Source of the DNA: Acidimicrobiaceae bacterium
GTDB taxonomy: Bacteria > Actinomycetota > Acidimicrobiia > Acidimicrobiales > Bog-793
Reading direction: 5' to 3'
Assembly: GCA_025464005.1 (NCBI GenBank)
Contig: JAODBO010000055.1
Coordinates: forward strand, 1 to 34,006
DNA length: 34,006 nucleotides
In this document: piece by piece, positions 1-8,036 of the stretch
Layout: each line of letters begins with the position of its first letter
How positions within the stretch are numbered: position 1 is the stretch's first letter
Position numbers and translations under genes: made by a program
The notes under the pieces: model-generated
Database searches by the model: none
What the model was told of the DNA's origin: nothing
The model's input: the letters and a program-made list of their open reading frames with translations, nothing else

Positions 1-32
1 AGCTGGACGGTGGCTTCGTTCACCGAGCTCAT
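1..32 (-). CDS. Start of a further leftward gene, cut by window edge
   Basis: An ATG at 32 (reverse strand) overlaps the TGA of the upstream membrane-protein gene in an ATGA arrangement and stays open to the window edge, giving about ten residues beginning MSSVNEATVQ. The overlap suggests translational coupling in the same operon. In actinobacterial clusters with DUF6112 and SCO6881-like genes the next gene is often the SCO6880-like ATP-binding conjugation protein, but the residues here are too few to identify it. That identity is inference only. Confidence 0.45.
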   Translation of the reverse strand, partial: MSSVNEATVQ

Positions 33-1120
33 CGTGAGTCACCCGATTCGCCGGCGCTCGACCGTGAGCCGGACGCGGCTGCGTGCGCGACCGGCGGCAC
101 CCGATGGGCACGGGATCCACTTGCGCCGCCCAGTGCTGCCGATGTTGCTGCCGACTGCACCATGAAGCGTGTCTGGGCGGCCGTGGAGCGGACCGCACCA
201 GGAATCGGGGACGAAGCGACTGCGCCGTGCAGGGAGGTTCCCGCCTCGATGCCGGACCAGTGGACGAACCGCCAGGTCAGCCACGGGGCGAACACAGCGA
301 TGGACAGCAGCATCATCCCGACGAGCACGTCGGACAAGGAGCCCGCGGTGGACTGGCTCCCCGTGCTGGTGGTGCCGTCGTTGGCGAAGGCGCTCAGCCC
401 GAGAACGAAAACGACGACAATCACGATCTTGCAGAGGACGAGTGCGGTCATCGCCTCGATCCACTTACGCGTCCAGCTCTGCGTCTGATCCCAGACGGCC
501 CCGGCGAAGGCCACCGGCGCGAAGACCGCGACGAGCAGGACGGCGGCCTTGCGGAAGAGCAGCACGGCCCATAGCAGCAGGGAGCCCACGATGATCGCCA
601 GGCCCAAGAGCATCTGGAGGATCGGCCCTGCGCCGCCGGACAACCAGCTCACCACGAGGAAGCGTTGTGCGGCCCCGCGGACTGAGGTACCCGCGGACGC
701 GGCGATGTAGCGGCAAATCTCATCGGTCGCGAGGAGTGCCAGCTGGGTGGTGGCGATCGCCAGGGAAGCACCGATCGTGGCCTTCCCGACGCCGACGAGC
801 GCCCTGCCCAGCCCTCCCGGCTCCCGACGCAGCACCGAACCGATCACCTGCAGCGAGAACAAGCCGACCACAATGGGCAGCGCGATGGCCGCGAGCACGC
901 CGACGTTCTTGGTGAACCATGCCGCGGTCAGGTTGATGCTGGTGGTGGCGTCGAGCGCCGCGAAGGCGATGTCGGCGACCTGCTGGGCGGCCGCGACGAA
1001 GGCACCGCCGATGGAACCGAGGACCGCGTCCGCCGCAGCACTCCCCGCACCCCCGACGATCCCACCGACCACGTCGCAGACAGGCGAGAGGATGCCGCAT
1101 CCGGTGTCCTGGGGCAGCAC
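29..1120 (-). CDS. TrbL/SCO6881-like conjugation membrane protein
   Basis: The 363-residue polytopic membrane protein probably acts as a VirB6/TrbL-type inner-membrane component of a conjugation (type IV secretion-like) channel. I place the start at the GTG at 1120, which overlaps the TAG of the preceding gene (TAGTG). The open frame extends further upstream only as an arginine-rich shadow of that gene. Visible features are hydrophobic blocks near residues 70-100, 105-135, 165-215 and 225-250, a WTRKW segment between membrane spans, another span before FVHWSGIEAG, and a soluble Ala/Ser-rich tail. The layout after a DUF6112-like gene matches the SCO6881 family of Streptomyces chromosomal conjugation clusters. 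Family assignment rests on topology and context, so the function is likely but not proven. Confidence 0.72.
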   Translation of the reverse strand: MLPQDTGCGILSPVCDVVGGIVGGAGSAAADAVLGSIGGAFVAAAQQVADIAFAALDATTSINLTAAWFTKNVGVLAAIALPIVVGLFSLQVIGSVLRREPGGLGRALVGVGKATIGASLAIATTQLALLATDEICRYIAASAGTSVRGAAQRFLVVSWLSGGAGPILQMLLGLAIIVGSLLLWAVLLFRKAAVLLVAVFAPVAFAGAVWDQTQSWTRKWIEAMTALVLCKIVIVVVFVLGLSAFANDGTTSTGSQSTAGSLSDVLVGMMLLSIAVFAPWLTWRFVHWSGIEAGTSLHGAVASSPIPGAVRSTAAQTRFMVQSAATSAALGGASGSRAHRVPPVAHAAASGSRSSAGESGDSR

Positions 1121-1449
1121 TAGTGGATCCCTGTGCCGAGCCCGGAGAAGAACCCGATGATCGCGTTGGCGCCGCCAACGAGCATGGCTCCGCCGGCGGA
1201 CACGAGCACACCGGTCTTCCCGGAGCTGACCTGGGAGTAGTTGCCCTGGTGGTGCGCGAGCGCCCACATGATGACCGAGATGACCAGGCCGGCGACGCAG
1301 GCGAGCAGACCCCACGTGAGCAGCGCTCCGACGATGTTCTTCAGCACCGTCAGCCCCGGAAGGCCGTTGTCGTTCGGCTTGATTCCGGGGTCGATGACCG
1401 GGACCAGCGCGACCTGAGCACGCTGAATGAGGATGGTCGCAGCCGTCAT
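1120..1449 (-). CDS. DUF6112-like small membrane protein of conjugation cluster
   Basis: This 109-residue protein has an N-terminal soluble stretch (VIDPGIKPNDNGLPG) followed by two hydrophobic segments, near residues 38-62 and 80-103. Between them lies ALAHHQGNYSQVSSGKTGV. The small two-span form, the HxGN...GK region and the position directly before a TrbL/SCO6881-like gene match the DUF6112 family. That family accompanies actinobacterial conjugation genes and resembles VirB2/TrbC-like or pore-accessory membrane proteins. The ATG at 1449 is preceded by an AAGGGG ribosome site eight bases away. Its stop overlaps the next start. The upstream leader is unusually structured and may regulate it. 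Confidence 0.72.
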   Translation of the reverse strand: MTAATILIQRAQVALVPVIDPGIKPNDNGLPGLTVLKNIVGALLTWGLLACVAGLVISVIMWALAHHQGNYSQVSSGKTGVLVSAGGAMLVGGANAIIGFFSGLGTGIH

Positions 1450-1805
1450 GGATCTCGCCCCTTGACTGATCTCGGGGTCCGTTCCGTCAGGACCCTCTCA
1501 GTCCTATGTGGGCAGAGAGGGGCTCAACATCCCCGAGCAACTGCAAGGTCGGACGACGGAACCGCTGGTGAGGAGCCGTCGTTACTTGCTCTTGTCGATG
1601 TGGACGCACCTTCGCGGTTGGCAAAGCCGGTCCGCAGGCCCGCCGGGGGGCGCCGCTCGGGGCCTGGCGTGGCAGTAACCACGTGGACGGGCTCGCCACG
1701 GTGTGGCCTACCTTTGGCTCGTGACCTACGGAAAGTTTTTGGGCGACTGCACCGCAAGGCACGTTCTGCGCCCGAACCACCGGCGCTTCAACTACCTTCC
1801 GACGC
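1450..1805. other. 356-bp intergenic region between conjugation genes and AIPR
   Basis: This gap between divergent genes contains the structured leader at 1471-1537 and must hold the promoters for both directions. No convincing -35/-10 pair can be fixed by eye. One TTGGCAA copy lies at 1618-1624. A reverse open frame across 1487-1897 runs into the AIPR gene and has no protein-like character, so I do not call it. Confidence 0.5.
1471..1537 (-). promoter_or_regulatory. Structured leader upstream of the DUF6112-like gene
   Basis: Read on the mRNA strand, an outer stem pairs CTCGGGG (1537-1531) with CCCCGAG (1477-1471). An inner stem pairs CCCTCTC (1521-1515) with GAGAGGG (1499-1493). A competing stem, GGGTCC (1495-1490) with GGACCC (1480-1475), uses bases from both. 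All arms are perfect matches. The element ends about 22 bases before the ATG, just short of the AAGGGG ribosome site. Mutually exclusive stems suggest an attenuator, cis-regulatory RNA or protein-bound operator. An origin of transfer is also possible next to conjugation genes. No known riboswitch class is recognised. Confidence 0.4.
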
Positions 1806-3530
1806 ATGAGCGCAAACGATGTCGTCCTCCTCGACGGAATGCTGAAGAAGAGTAGACAGCAGACGAGCGCCGCTCTGAGCAACAACGACCACAACACCTT
1901 CTGGGTCGCGCAGCAGTATCTAAAGCACTACGGGATCGGGCAGGACGATGTGGTCGCCGGGATAGTCGACGGCTCCCATGACTGCGGACTTGACGGCATA
2001 TACACCTTCGTCAATGGCCTGCATCTCACAGATGACACCCCTGTCGACAAGCTTGGTCGCCAGGCCCTCCTGGATCTGTTTCTACTCCAGGTGAAAGACA
2101 CATCGGGGTTCGCGGAGGACGCAATCGACAAGCTGATTGCGAATCTGCCCCGCCTCCTGTCGTTTGATCGCGACGAGAGTCAGTTGCCACAGTACGCAAA
2201 CCCGCGCATCATCGAGCTCACGCGCCGCTTCTTGCGGGCCTACAGAGATCTTGAGATGCCAACTCTGAAGATCTTCATCGCCTTCGCCTCGTTGCGGGCG
2301 AGCAGCAATGTGCACGCCAATATCAAGCTCAAGGCGGAGGCGCTGCAACGCACGTGCGGAGAGTTGTTCACGGGTTGTCCCATCGAGGTGATTTTCCTCG
2401 ATGCGGCAGGCCTCTGCGAGTGGGCACGAGATGCGCCGAGAACCACGCGGAAGCTGCAACTGGCCGAGAACCCAATATCCACTGACACAGCTGGTGGATA
2501 CATCGGAGTGGTCCGACTGAACGACTATGAGTCATTTCTGACGAGCGAGCGCGGCGAACTCGACACCTCCCTCTTCGAAGCGAACGTCCGGGACTATGAG
2601 GGCGAGACCGCGGTCAACCGCAGCATCGAAGCGACGCTCGCGACCCGCGACGACGCCGTCGACTTCTGGTGGCTGAACAACGGAGTCACAATCGTGGCTA
2701 GCAAGGTTCAGCTGGCCAACAAGCTATTGGAGCTAGAGACGCCGCAGATCGTCAACGGGTTGCAGACGTCAACGGAGATCTATAAGCGCGTTCGAACAGT
2801 CGGTAAAGACGCGGACCGGCGGTCCGTCCTTGTCAAAGTCATTGAGGCACGCGACGAAGCCGTCCGAGAAAACATCATCCGCGCGACGAACAGCCAGACA
2901 GCCTTCGGACCGAGCGCCTTACGCGCCACAGACAAGGTCCAACGGCAGGTCGAGGAATACCTGCAGGGCCGAGGGCTCTGGTACGAGCGCCGACGACGGC
3001 ACTACTTCAACCTCAACAAGCCTCTGGACCGCATTGTCTCGATCGACACCATGGGTCAAGCCTTGCTAAGCGTCGCTGCGCAGATGCCGCACGTTGCGCG
3101 GGGCACGGCCAGCCGCGTCTTCGACGAGGACATCTACCCGCTCGTCTTTCATCCCGACTATCCAGTCGAGATGTACGCGGCAACCATTGACCTTCAACGT
3201 CAATGCGACACCTGGCTGAAGAGGGCGGTCCCTGAGGCACAGGTTGAGGACTACCGATTCCATCTCTCAATGCTGGCGGCAAGTGCCCTGACCAGGAAGA
3301 TGCAACCTAACCGCTCCGACCTTGCCGGCTTGCTCAACATGGAGCTGACAACAGGTTTGGCAGCCGAGCTGCTTAGCGACATCCGCCAGGTCTACGAGCG
3401 TGAGGCCCGCAAGGTCGGAGCCGTGCTGTTTGACCAGCTCGCCAAGTCACCGAAGGTCACGGAGGCACTTCTCGCTAAGTCCAAGACTCGGCTGCTCGGC
3501 ACTCGACGGCCAGACGAGCGAGCGCACTGA
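1806..3530 (+). CDS. AIPR-family abortive phage infection protein
   Basis: The 574-residue protein belongs to the AIPR (abortive infection phage resistance) family, whose members are defence proteins. The diagnostic central motif is clear: WWLNNGVTIVAS near residues 286-297, then PQIVNGLQTSTEIYKR near 311-326. In the N-terminal part, CGLDGIYTF (about 60-68) followed by FLLQVKD (about 92-98) resembles a D...QxK metal-site pattern of PD-(D/E)xK nuclease folds. The nuclease idea is inference. The gene is oriented opposite to its neighbours and uses more A/T-ending codons (for example ttg, cta, ata), fitting separate acquisition. The ATG at 1806 has no strong ribosome site. An internal ATG at 1839 is an alternative. 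It probably acts alone as cargo defence. Confidence 0.82.
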   Translation: MSANDVVLLDGMLKKSRQQTSAALSNNDHNTFWVAQQYLKHYGIGQDDVVAGIVDGSHDCGLDGIYTFVNGLHLTDDTPVDKLGRQALLDLFLLQVKDTSGFAEDAIDKLIANLPRLLSFDRDESQLPQYANPRIIELTRRFLRAYRDLEMPTLKIFIAFASLRASSNVHANIKLKAEALQRTCGELFTGCPIEVIFLDAAGLCEWARDAPRTTRKLQLAENPISTDTAGGYIGVVRLNDYESFLTSERGELDTSLFEANVRDYEGETAVNRSIEATLATRDDAVDFWWLNNGVTIVASKVQLANKLLELETPQIVNGLQTSTEIYKRVRTVGKDADRRSVLVKVIEARDEAVRENIIRATNSQTAFGPSALRATDKVQRQVEEYLQGRGLWYERRRRHYFNLNKPLDRIVSIDTMGQALLSVAAQMPHVARGTASRVFDEDIYPLVFHPDYPVEMYAATIDLQRQCDTWLKRAVPEAQVEDYRFHLSMLAASALTRKMQPNRSDLAGLLNMELTTGLAAELLSDIRQVYEREARKVGAVLFDQLAKSPKVTEALLAKSKTRLLGTRRPDERAH

Positions 3531-3677
3531 ACGACGTCACGTTCGGTGGCTTCCAGTCGGAGCATCGCGATCGTTTGCTGATTGACGCGTTCCAGCCTGC
3601 CGCCCGTGTCGAACCGCTGGAGAAGCGTCGCTAGCCATCACAACGGCACCACAGAGCTGTGGCGCACCCCCAGGCTC
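3531..3677. other. Intergenic gap between convergent genes
   Basis: The 147-bp gap lies between the convergent AIPR and LysM-BTAD genes. It contains two short inverted repeats: GAACG/CGTTC with a six-base loop (3529-3544), overlapping the AIPR stop, and CCACAG/CTGTGG (3649-3662). Neither is followed by a T-run, so factor-independent termination is not well supported. No gene is seen. Confidence 0.3.
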
Positions 3678-6548
3678 TCAGCGAACAGCCACCCGTACGT
3701 CACTACGTAGCGTCTCTGCGGCGAACGGGCCGCGCGCGGTGTCGAGCAGCGCAAGGGTCGTGTCATCGAGCGACTCGTCCGGATCAACGAGCTCGATCTC
3801 GTGACGGAGCCGAGCGGCCAGCCGTTCGACCTCGGCGTGATCCCCCGCTGCTATTGCAGCCTTCATCGCGTCTTGGAAGAGCATCTCCGAGCACGGTTCC
3901 GCCAGCAGCCCCTTCGCGACGGCCTCTCGTGCGCCTCTCAGGTCACCCTCTTCCAGCCGCAGCTCGGCGAGCGCATGTGCGACGTCTACGACAGCGCTGA
4001 TCATCTCCTGCGTGTCTGACTCCGCCCACGTGTACGTCGTGGGGTCAACGCCGAGGAACGGTCGCCCACGGACGAGATCGAGGGCTGCCGAGAGGGCGGA
4101 CGGGTTCGGCGGGTTGGTCTCCAGACCGAGCTCGGCGAACCTCACGAAGTCATGCCAGTCGCACGAGACCTCGGCACGCAGCCGGTACGAACCACCGTCC
4201 GCGACCAGGGGGAGATACGGCTCGCCGTCCGCGTTGCGGCCGAGCCATTGCCGGGCGCGGGAGACGAAGGGGTTGCGGGTTGTCTTCTCCACCCGACGGC
4301 CAGGCCAGAGGGCTTCATCCAGTTCGCCCCCTGAGGCGCCGGGGTGTAGCGCCAGGTAGGCCACGAGCTCGGAGGCGCGGCGCCTTCGGTGGGGAGCCGC
4401 TTCGTCGATGGCGTTCTCGACGTCGACGCGACCGAGCAGTAGGACGCGCGGCGGGGCTGGTGCGTCGGGTCGAAGATCCATCTGGGTCGAGGGAACGTCT
4501 GGAAGAGCCGCGGCGACGGCACGGCACGTTCCGACCGGAGTGCCAGACGGTGACGTCTCGGTGGCCCGTCCTCCCGTCCGCAGGAGGTCCAGGATGCGCG
4601 CGAACTCCTCTTCTCCCAGCTTCTGTGGCTCCAAGTCGAGGCCGAGGGGTTCCAACCTCGCCTGTCCCGACTGCTCGACCGTCAGCGACCAGCCCTCGCC
4701 AGCCCAGTGTTGGTCGATGACGCAGACCCCGCTCCATGGCTTCGGTGCCGGCGACAGCGCCTCGTCCGCTACGTATACCTCTGGGGGAAGGGACTCCCCA
4801 GCTCCCGTGGCGGTTCGCGACGATCGGACGTCGCCAGTGGAGGCGAGCTGGTCCGCCTGCTCGCGAACTCTCACCGTGGCCTCCCGGTGCGCCTGCTCAA
4901 CAGTCGAGACGACCCGGGCCCGCCCCGGCTCCAAGGCGGCGGGGACCTCCTGGAAGCAGCCCACAAGGGTGAGCGGAGCGCCTGCCGCGAACGGACCCAC
5001 GGCCAAGTCGGCTAGGAGTGCTCGTCGGACGTCGCCTGCGGCGTCCACCAGGTGTAGCGCTCCGATCGACTCGAGATTTAGCAGGAGCATCTCGTCGTCA
5101 GCTGAACCGAGGGCGACGAGGGCCGGGTAGGGGTCGTCGGCGTCGAAAGGCCCTGGCTCGGAGGTCAGAGTCCAGATCCCAGCGGACGGCGCCGCGCTGA
5201 ACGGAGGTACTGCATCGGCGTCGTCCGTCGCCAACTCGAGCCGCAAGGATCGTTGGCCGACTCGCACAAGGAGTACGTCGGGCAAGGGGCGACCACGCTC
5301 GGCGCACGACTGAGCCAGCGCGCGCAATGCGGTACGGGTCGATGCGATCGACTGCGGCGACTCAAGCGCGGCCACATGACGCTCGAGATCGGCGACTTCG
5401 TGCTCCGGCATGGGGATCCTGCTCCCAGCAGAGCGGGAGCGCTGCTGCAGGCGCCGACGCCGGCGGACTTCCAGGAGCAAACCGGTGGCAGTGAGTGCAC
5501 CTAGCCCGAGCCCCACGAGGTCCTCACGAACGGCACTGTCACCCTCAGCCTCCGCGCCCCTCACCTGCGCCGGTGTGTGCTCGGCGACCACAGGCTCCGG
5601 TACCGATGGCCCTAGCGGCATCACGGGTGCCGGCTCTGGAATCGGGGGCGCCACGCGGGCTGGCTCCGAAGGACGGCCCGTCGCCGCACCGGACGAGGGA
5701 AGGACGAGCTGCCAGCCTGGCTGAATGAGATCCGGGGTGTGGAGGGCCCCACCCCCGATCTGCGGCCTTCCCTCGTTGGCGGCGAAGAGGGCCGACGCAC
5801 CATCGGCAGATCCGAGCTCGGCCTGGGCGATCTCACTCAGGGTCTCGCCCGCCTTCACGACGTGAAGGCCTCGCGGGGTGGCGCCGGTGATCTGCGCTGC
5901 GTCCGCGGGGAGTCTCAGCTGCCAGCCGGGATAGATCCAGCGCGCGGAAGTCAGGTGCCGCCCGTCGGCCTGCGTCACACCCCGGTTCAAGTCGAAGATC
6001 TGCTGCCAGCGCTCGCCGGATCCGAGGTGGCGCTCAGCCAGCGACCAGAGGGTGTCGTGCCGTCTCACTTCGATCTGCGGCAGTTCTGGAGCCGCCTCAA
6101 CGACCGCGACGACAGCCAGCGCAGGTGCCGGCTCAGCGGATGTCGTCACCACAGCCGTCGCGCCCATCGGCTTAACGACGAGCTGGCCGCCACCACCGCT
6201 AGACAACAGCACCGTTACCGCAGCGACCAGCGCCGCGACGGTCTGCTGCGCGGCACCGAGAGCCGGGAGCCTCGGCGTCGGTAGACCTCGCACCAGACCC
6301 GAGATCTCGAGAAGCAGGCAGACCACAAGCACGAGCCACGCTGCCCAGGCGATTGCCACAACGGCGGTGAGGAACAACGTGCCGTCGTCCGGTCCCGTGA
6401 GGCGACTGACGCTGATCGCCTGCCCCGTGCTTGTCGTCTGCCCCAGGAACACCAGAGCGACCGGTAGCCCGGCGACGAGCAGGACCAAGGCGACAAGCGC
6501 GAGCAGCCCTCGCAGCAGCTCTCCGGTGCGTCGTGCCGACGTGTTCAT
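3678..6548 (-). CDS. LysM-BTAD membrane protein of Tad locus
   Basis: This 956-residue protein fuses envelope and regulatory modules. Hydrophobic segments lie near residues 12-36, 58-80 and 101-117. Two LysM domains follow at about 159-213 (HDTLWSLAERHLG...YPGWQLRLP) and 228-284 (GETLSEIAQAELG...PGWQLVLP). A fourth hydrophobic stretch, before RRRRRL, lies near 345-365. The last 250 or so residues contain a winged-helix segment (ELVAYLALHPG...LDEALWPGR) and a bacterial transcriptional activator (BTAD) repeat region, as in SARP-type regulators. LysM domains bind peptidoglycan. BTAD domains mediate protein interaction in transcription regulators. Such fusions are regular members of actinobacterial Tad clusters, and a role linking pilus assembly at the wall to gene control is inferred. 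It overlaps the TadG-like gene (ATGA). Confidence 0.85.
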   Translation of the reverse strand: MNTSARRTGELLRGLLALVALVLLVAGLPVALVFLGQTTSTGQAISVSRLTGPDDGTLFLTAVVAIAWAAWLVLVVCLLLEISGLVRGLPTPRLPALGAAQQTVAALVAAVTVLLSSGGGGQLVVKPMGATAVVTTSAEPAPALAVVAVVEAAPELPQIEVRRHDTLWSLAERHLGSGERWQQIFDLNRGVTQADGRHLTSARWIYPGWQLRLPADAAQITGATPRGLHVVKAGETLSEIAQAELGSADGASALFAANEGRPQIGGGALHTPDLIQPGWQLVLPSSGAATGRPSEPARVAPPIPEPAPVMPLGPSVPEPVVAEHTPAQVRGAEAEGDSAVREDLVGLGLGALTATGLLLEVRRRRRLQQRSRSAGSRIPMPEHEVADLERHVAALESPQSIASTRTALRALAQSCAERGRPLPDVLLVRVGQRSLRLELATDDADAVPPFSAAPSAGIWTLTSEPGPFDADDPYPALVALGSADDEMLLLNLESIGALHLVDAAGDVRRALLADLAVGPFAAGAPLTLVGCFQEVPAALEPGRARVVSTVEQAHREATVRVREQADQLASTGDVRSSRTATGAGESLPPEVYVADEALSPAPKPWSGVCVIDQHWAGEGWSLTVEQSGQARLEPLGLDLEPQKLGEEEFARILDLLRTGGRATETSPSGTPVGTCRAVAAALPDVPSTQMDLRPDAPAPPRVLLLGRVDVENAIDEAAPHRRRRASELVAYLALHPGASGGELDEALWPGRRVEKTTRNPFVSRARQWLGRNADGEPYLPLVADGGSYRLRAEVSCDWHDFVRFAELGLETNPPNPSALSAALDLVRGRPFLGVDPTTYTWAESDTQEMISAVVDVAHALAELRLEEGDLRGAREAVAKGLLAEPCSEMLFQDAMKAAIAAGDHAEVERLAARLRHEIELVDPDESLDDTTLALLDTARGPFAAETLRSDVRVAVR

Positions 6549-6979
6549 TGCCCACCTCCGGTCACTCCACGAACGAGCCTGACTGTCGACGTGCCGTGCA
6601 CCGTCACGCGGTTCACTCCCATGAGCCCGAGGAACACGGTGGGGCTGCCTACCGTGACGTCAACGACGAGTGCCCGTCCCGCATCTGCGACGCGGACCTG
6701 ACCGGTGACGCCTTGAGCCGTCAGATAGGCCTGTGCCGCCCGGATAGCCGCCGACGAGTTGACCACCGGGACGTTTCCGGGGATGGCGGCGCGGACGTCG
6801 ATGGCCTGCCCGCCAGCACGTCCCGCCTCAGCGGCCAGGCGATCCGCGCGTTGGAGAGCACGGACCTTGGCGCCGCCGTCAACAACCAGCCCTGCCAGCA
6901 GAAGTAGACCCACCGCAGCGACGCAGACGAACAGCGTGATCGACCCCTCATCTGTGGGGCGACCACCGCGCGCTGTCAT
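6545..6979 (-). CDS. TadG-like pilus assembly protein
   Basis: The 144-residue protein starts at the ATG at 6979, which overlaps the preceding TadE stop (ATGA). The frame extends far upstream only as a shadow of other genes. It begins with a charged head (MTARGGRPTDEGSITLF), then a single hydrophobic helix at about 14-33 and an extracytoplasmic domain. The EGSIT junction resembles pseudopilin cleavage sites, but the Glu expected at mature position 5 is Phe. This is typical of TadG/Rv3660-like Tad helper proteins rather than true TadE pseudopilins. It likely anchors or helps assemble the Tad pilus at the membrane. Confidence 0.75.
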   Translation of the reverse strand: MTARGGRPTDEGSITLFVCVAAVGLLLLAGLVVDGGAKVRALQRADRLAAEAGRAGGQAIDVRAAIPGNVPVVNSSAAIRAAQAYLTAQGVTGQVRVADAGRALVVDVTVGSPTVFLGLMGVNRVTVHGTSTVRLVRGVTGGGQ

Positions 6980-7401
6980 CGGGACCTGTATGTGTCGACG
7001 ACGCTCGACATCGACGCCCGCAAGGTCCGGCTTCCCGGAAGGCCAGGAACGCCGAGATCGCTGAGCGGCACGGAGCAGGTCACGTCGACGCGGACCGTTG
7101 CGGGCGTCCCGGGCGCCGCCGCGAAGCCCGAGTTCGCCACGCTCACGGTGAGTCCCTGGCAGGTGATGTGCTGCTGGCCAAGGCTGGCTGTGACTGACTG
7201 CCGGGCCACCGTCCGCGCCTGGGTCAGCGATCGAGCCAGCGAGGCGTCCCGCGCACCGGACGCAGCTGCCTGCTCGACGGCACTGCTCGCCACCTCGACC
7301 CGTCCCGCAGCGATCACCAGGGCTAGGAGCAGGAGCAGCCCCGGACCGAGGATCGCCAGCTCCAACGTCGCGCTGCCCTGATCGTCGAGTGACCGGTTCA
7401 T
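6976..7401 (-). CDS. TadE-family pseudopilin
   Basis: The 141-residue protein has a short charged leader ending DDQG, followed by SATLELAILGPGLLLLLAL. Glu is at position 5 after the Gly, matching prepilin-peptidase (type IVb/TadE) processing. One N-terminal helix is followed by a secreted domain with two cysteines (residues near 81 and 109). It overlaps both neighbours by four bases (ATGA), indicating translational coupling. TadE proteins are minor pseudopilins of Flp/Tad pili. Confidence 0.83.
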   Translation of the reverse strand: MNRSLDDQGSATLELAILGPGLLLLLALVIAAGRVEVASSAVEQAAASGARDASLARSLTQARTVARQSVTASLGQQHITCQGLTVSVANSGFAAAPGTPATVRVDVTCSVPLSDLGVPGLPGSRTLRASMSSVVDTYRSR

Positions 7402-7814
7402 GGGCCTGCCACCGTGAACCGCTCGACCGGTCCCTGCGCGGACTGCGTAACGGAGATGCCGGGGATCCCGGGCAGCACTGACAGAGAGCGTCCGCGGACC
7501 TCGATGCGGATCCGGGTCGCCGTACTCCCGCTGGAGGACACGGCGACGGACTGCAGGCTGTCCTGGGCGGCGCGGTCCAGGAAGGAGCGGGCTCTCGTGA
7601 CGCCCACGCTGGGCGAGGCGCCGTAGCCGCGGCCGGCGCTGACGCCTTCCTGGGCCGCGGCCAGTGCGAGGTTGCGGGCGTAAAACCAGATCGCTGCCTG
7701 CACAATCGTGAAGATCAGCAACAGCAGAGCGGGTCCCACGATCGCGATCTCGAGCGTGGCCGAGCCGGCGTCACCCTGTGCGGTGCGCCGACGGCTGCGG
7801 CTCCTGGACGGCAT
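7398..7814 (-). CDS. TadE-family pseudopilin
   Basis: The 138-residue protein has an arginine-rich leader, a GDAG|SATLEIAIVG processing site with Glu at position 5, and one transmembrane helix. The following domain is predicted to be exported. The ARNLALAAAQEGVSAGRGYG segment after the helix is typical of actinobacterial TadE proteins. It begins four bases after the Flp-like pilin stop, and its own stop overlaps the next TadE start. Having two TadE genes and one TadG gene in a row is normal for these loci. Confidence 0.85.
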   Translation of the reverse strand: MPSRSRSRRRTAQGDAGSATLEIAIVGPALLLLIFTIVQAAIWFYARNLALAAAQEGVSAGRGYGASPSVGVTRARSFLDRAAQDSLQSVAVSSSGSTATRIRIEVRGRSLSVLPGIPGISVTQSAQGPVERFTVAGP

Positions 7815-7818
7815 ACGG

Positions 7819-8016
7819 CTACTTGATCTTGTCGGTCCGGTTGGTCACGGCAACAGTGAGGGCGGCGATCAACAACCCCGCCATGGCCATCAGCCCGAGA
7901 GCGATGATCACCATCTCCAACGTGCTCGCTCCCTCGTCGCCGCGGGATCGACGTTCCCTGAGGGAGGTGGTGAGCAGCAGGTACTGGAGGCGAAGGACGA
8001 CGAGCATCGGTTCCAT
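7819..8016 (-). CDS. Small Flp-type pilin subunit
   Basis: This 65-residue protein is probably the main pilin. A 28-residue leader ends RGDEG and is followed by ASTLEMVIIALGLMAMAGLL, placing Glu at position 5 after the cleavage Gly. The mature chain would be only about 37 residues: a hydrophobic helix plus a short NRTDKIK tail. Tiny Flp pilins are characteristic of Tad systems. The ATG is preceded by AAGGAG six bases upstream, the strongest ribosome site in this part of the operon, consistent with high expression of a structural subunit. Placement between TadC and TadE supports the call. Confidence 0.75.
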   Translation of the reverse strand: MEPMLVVLRLQYLLLTTSLRERRSRGDEGASTLEMVIIALGLMAMAGLLIAALTVAVTNRTDKIK

Positions 8017-8036
8017 GGGTCACTCCTTGGGTGCGG

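Noticed and set aside
1487..1897. Leftward frame across the AIPR promoter and start
   Set aside because: It overlaps the AIPR start, has no ribosome site, and its composition is not protein-like.
3649..3662. Hairpin CCACAG/CTGTGG as a terminator
   Set aside because: The loop is two bases and no T-run follows, so termination is not supported. It is listed only within the gap description.
6980..7705. N-terminal extension of the TadG-like gene
   Set aside because: The extension lies over two TadE genes in another frame and is Arg/Pro/Ser-rich. The ATG at 6979 with ATGA overlap is the natural start.
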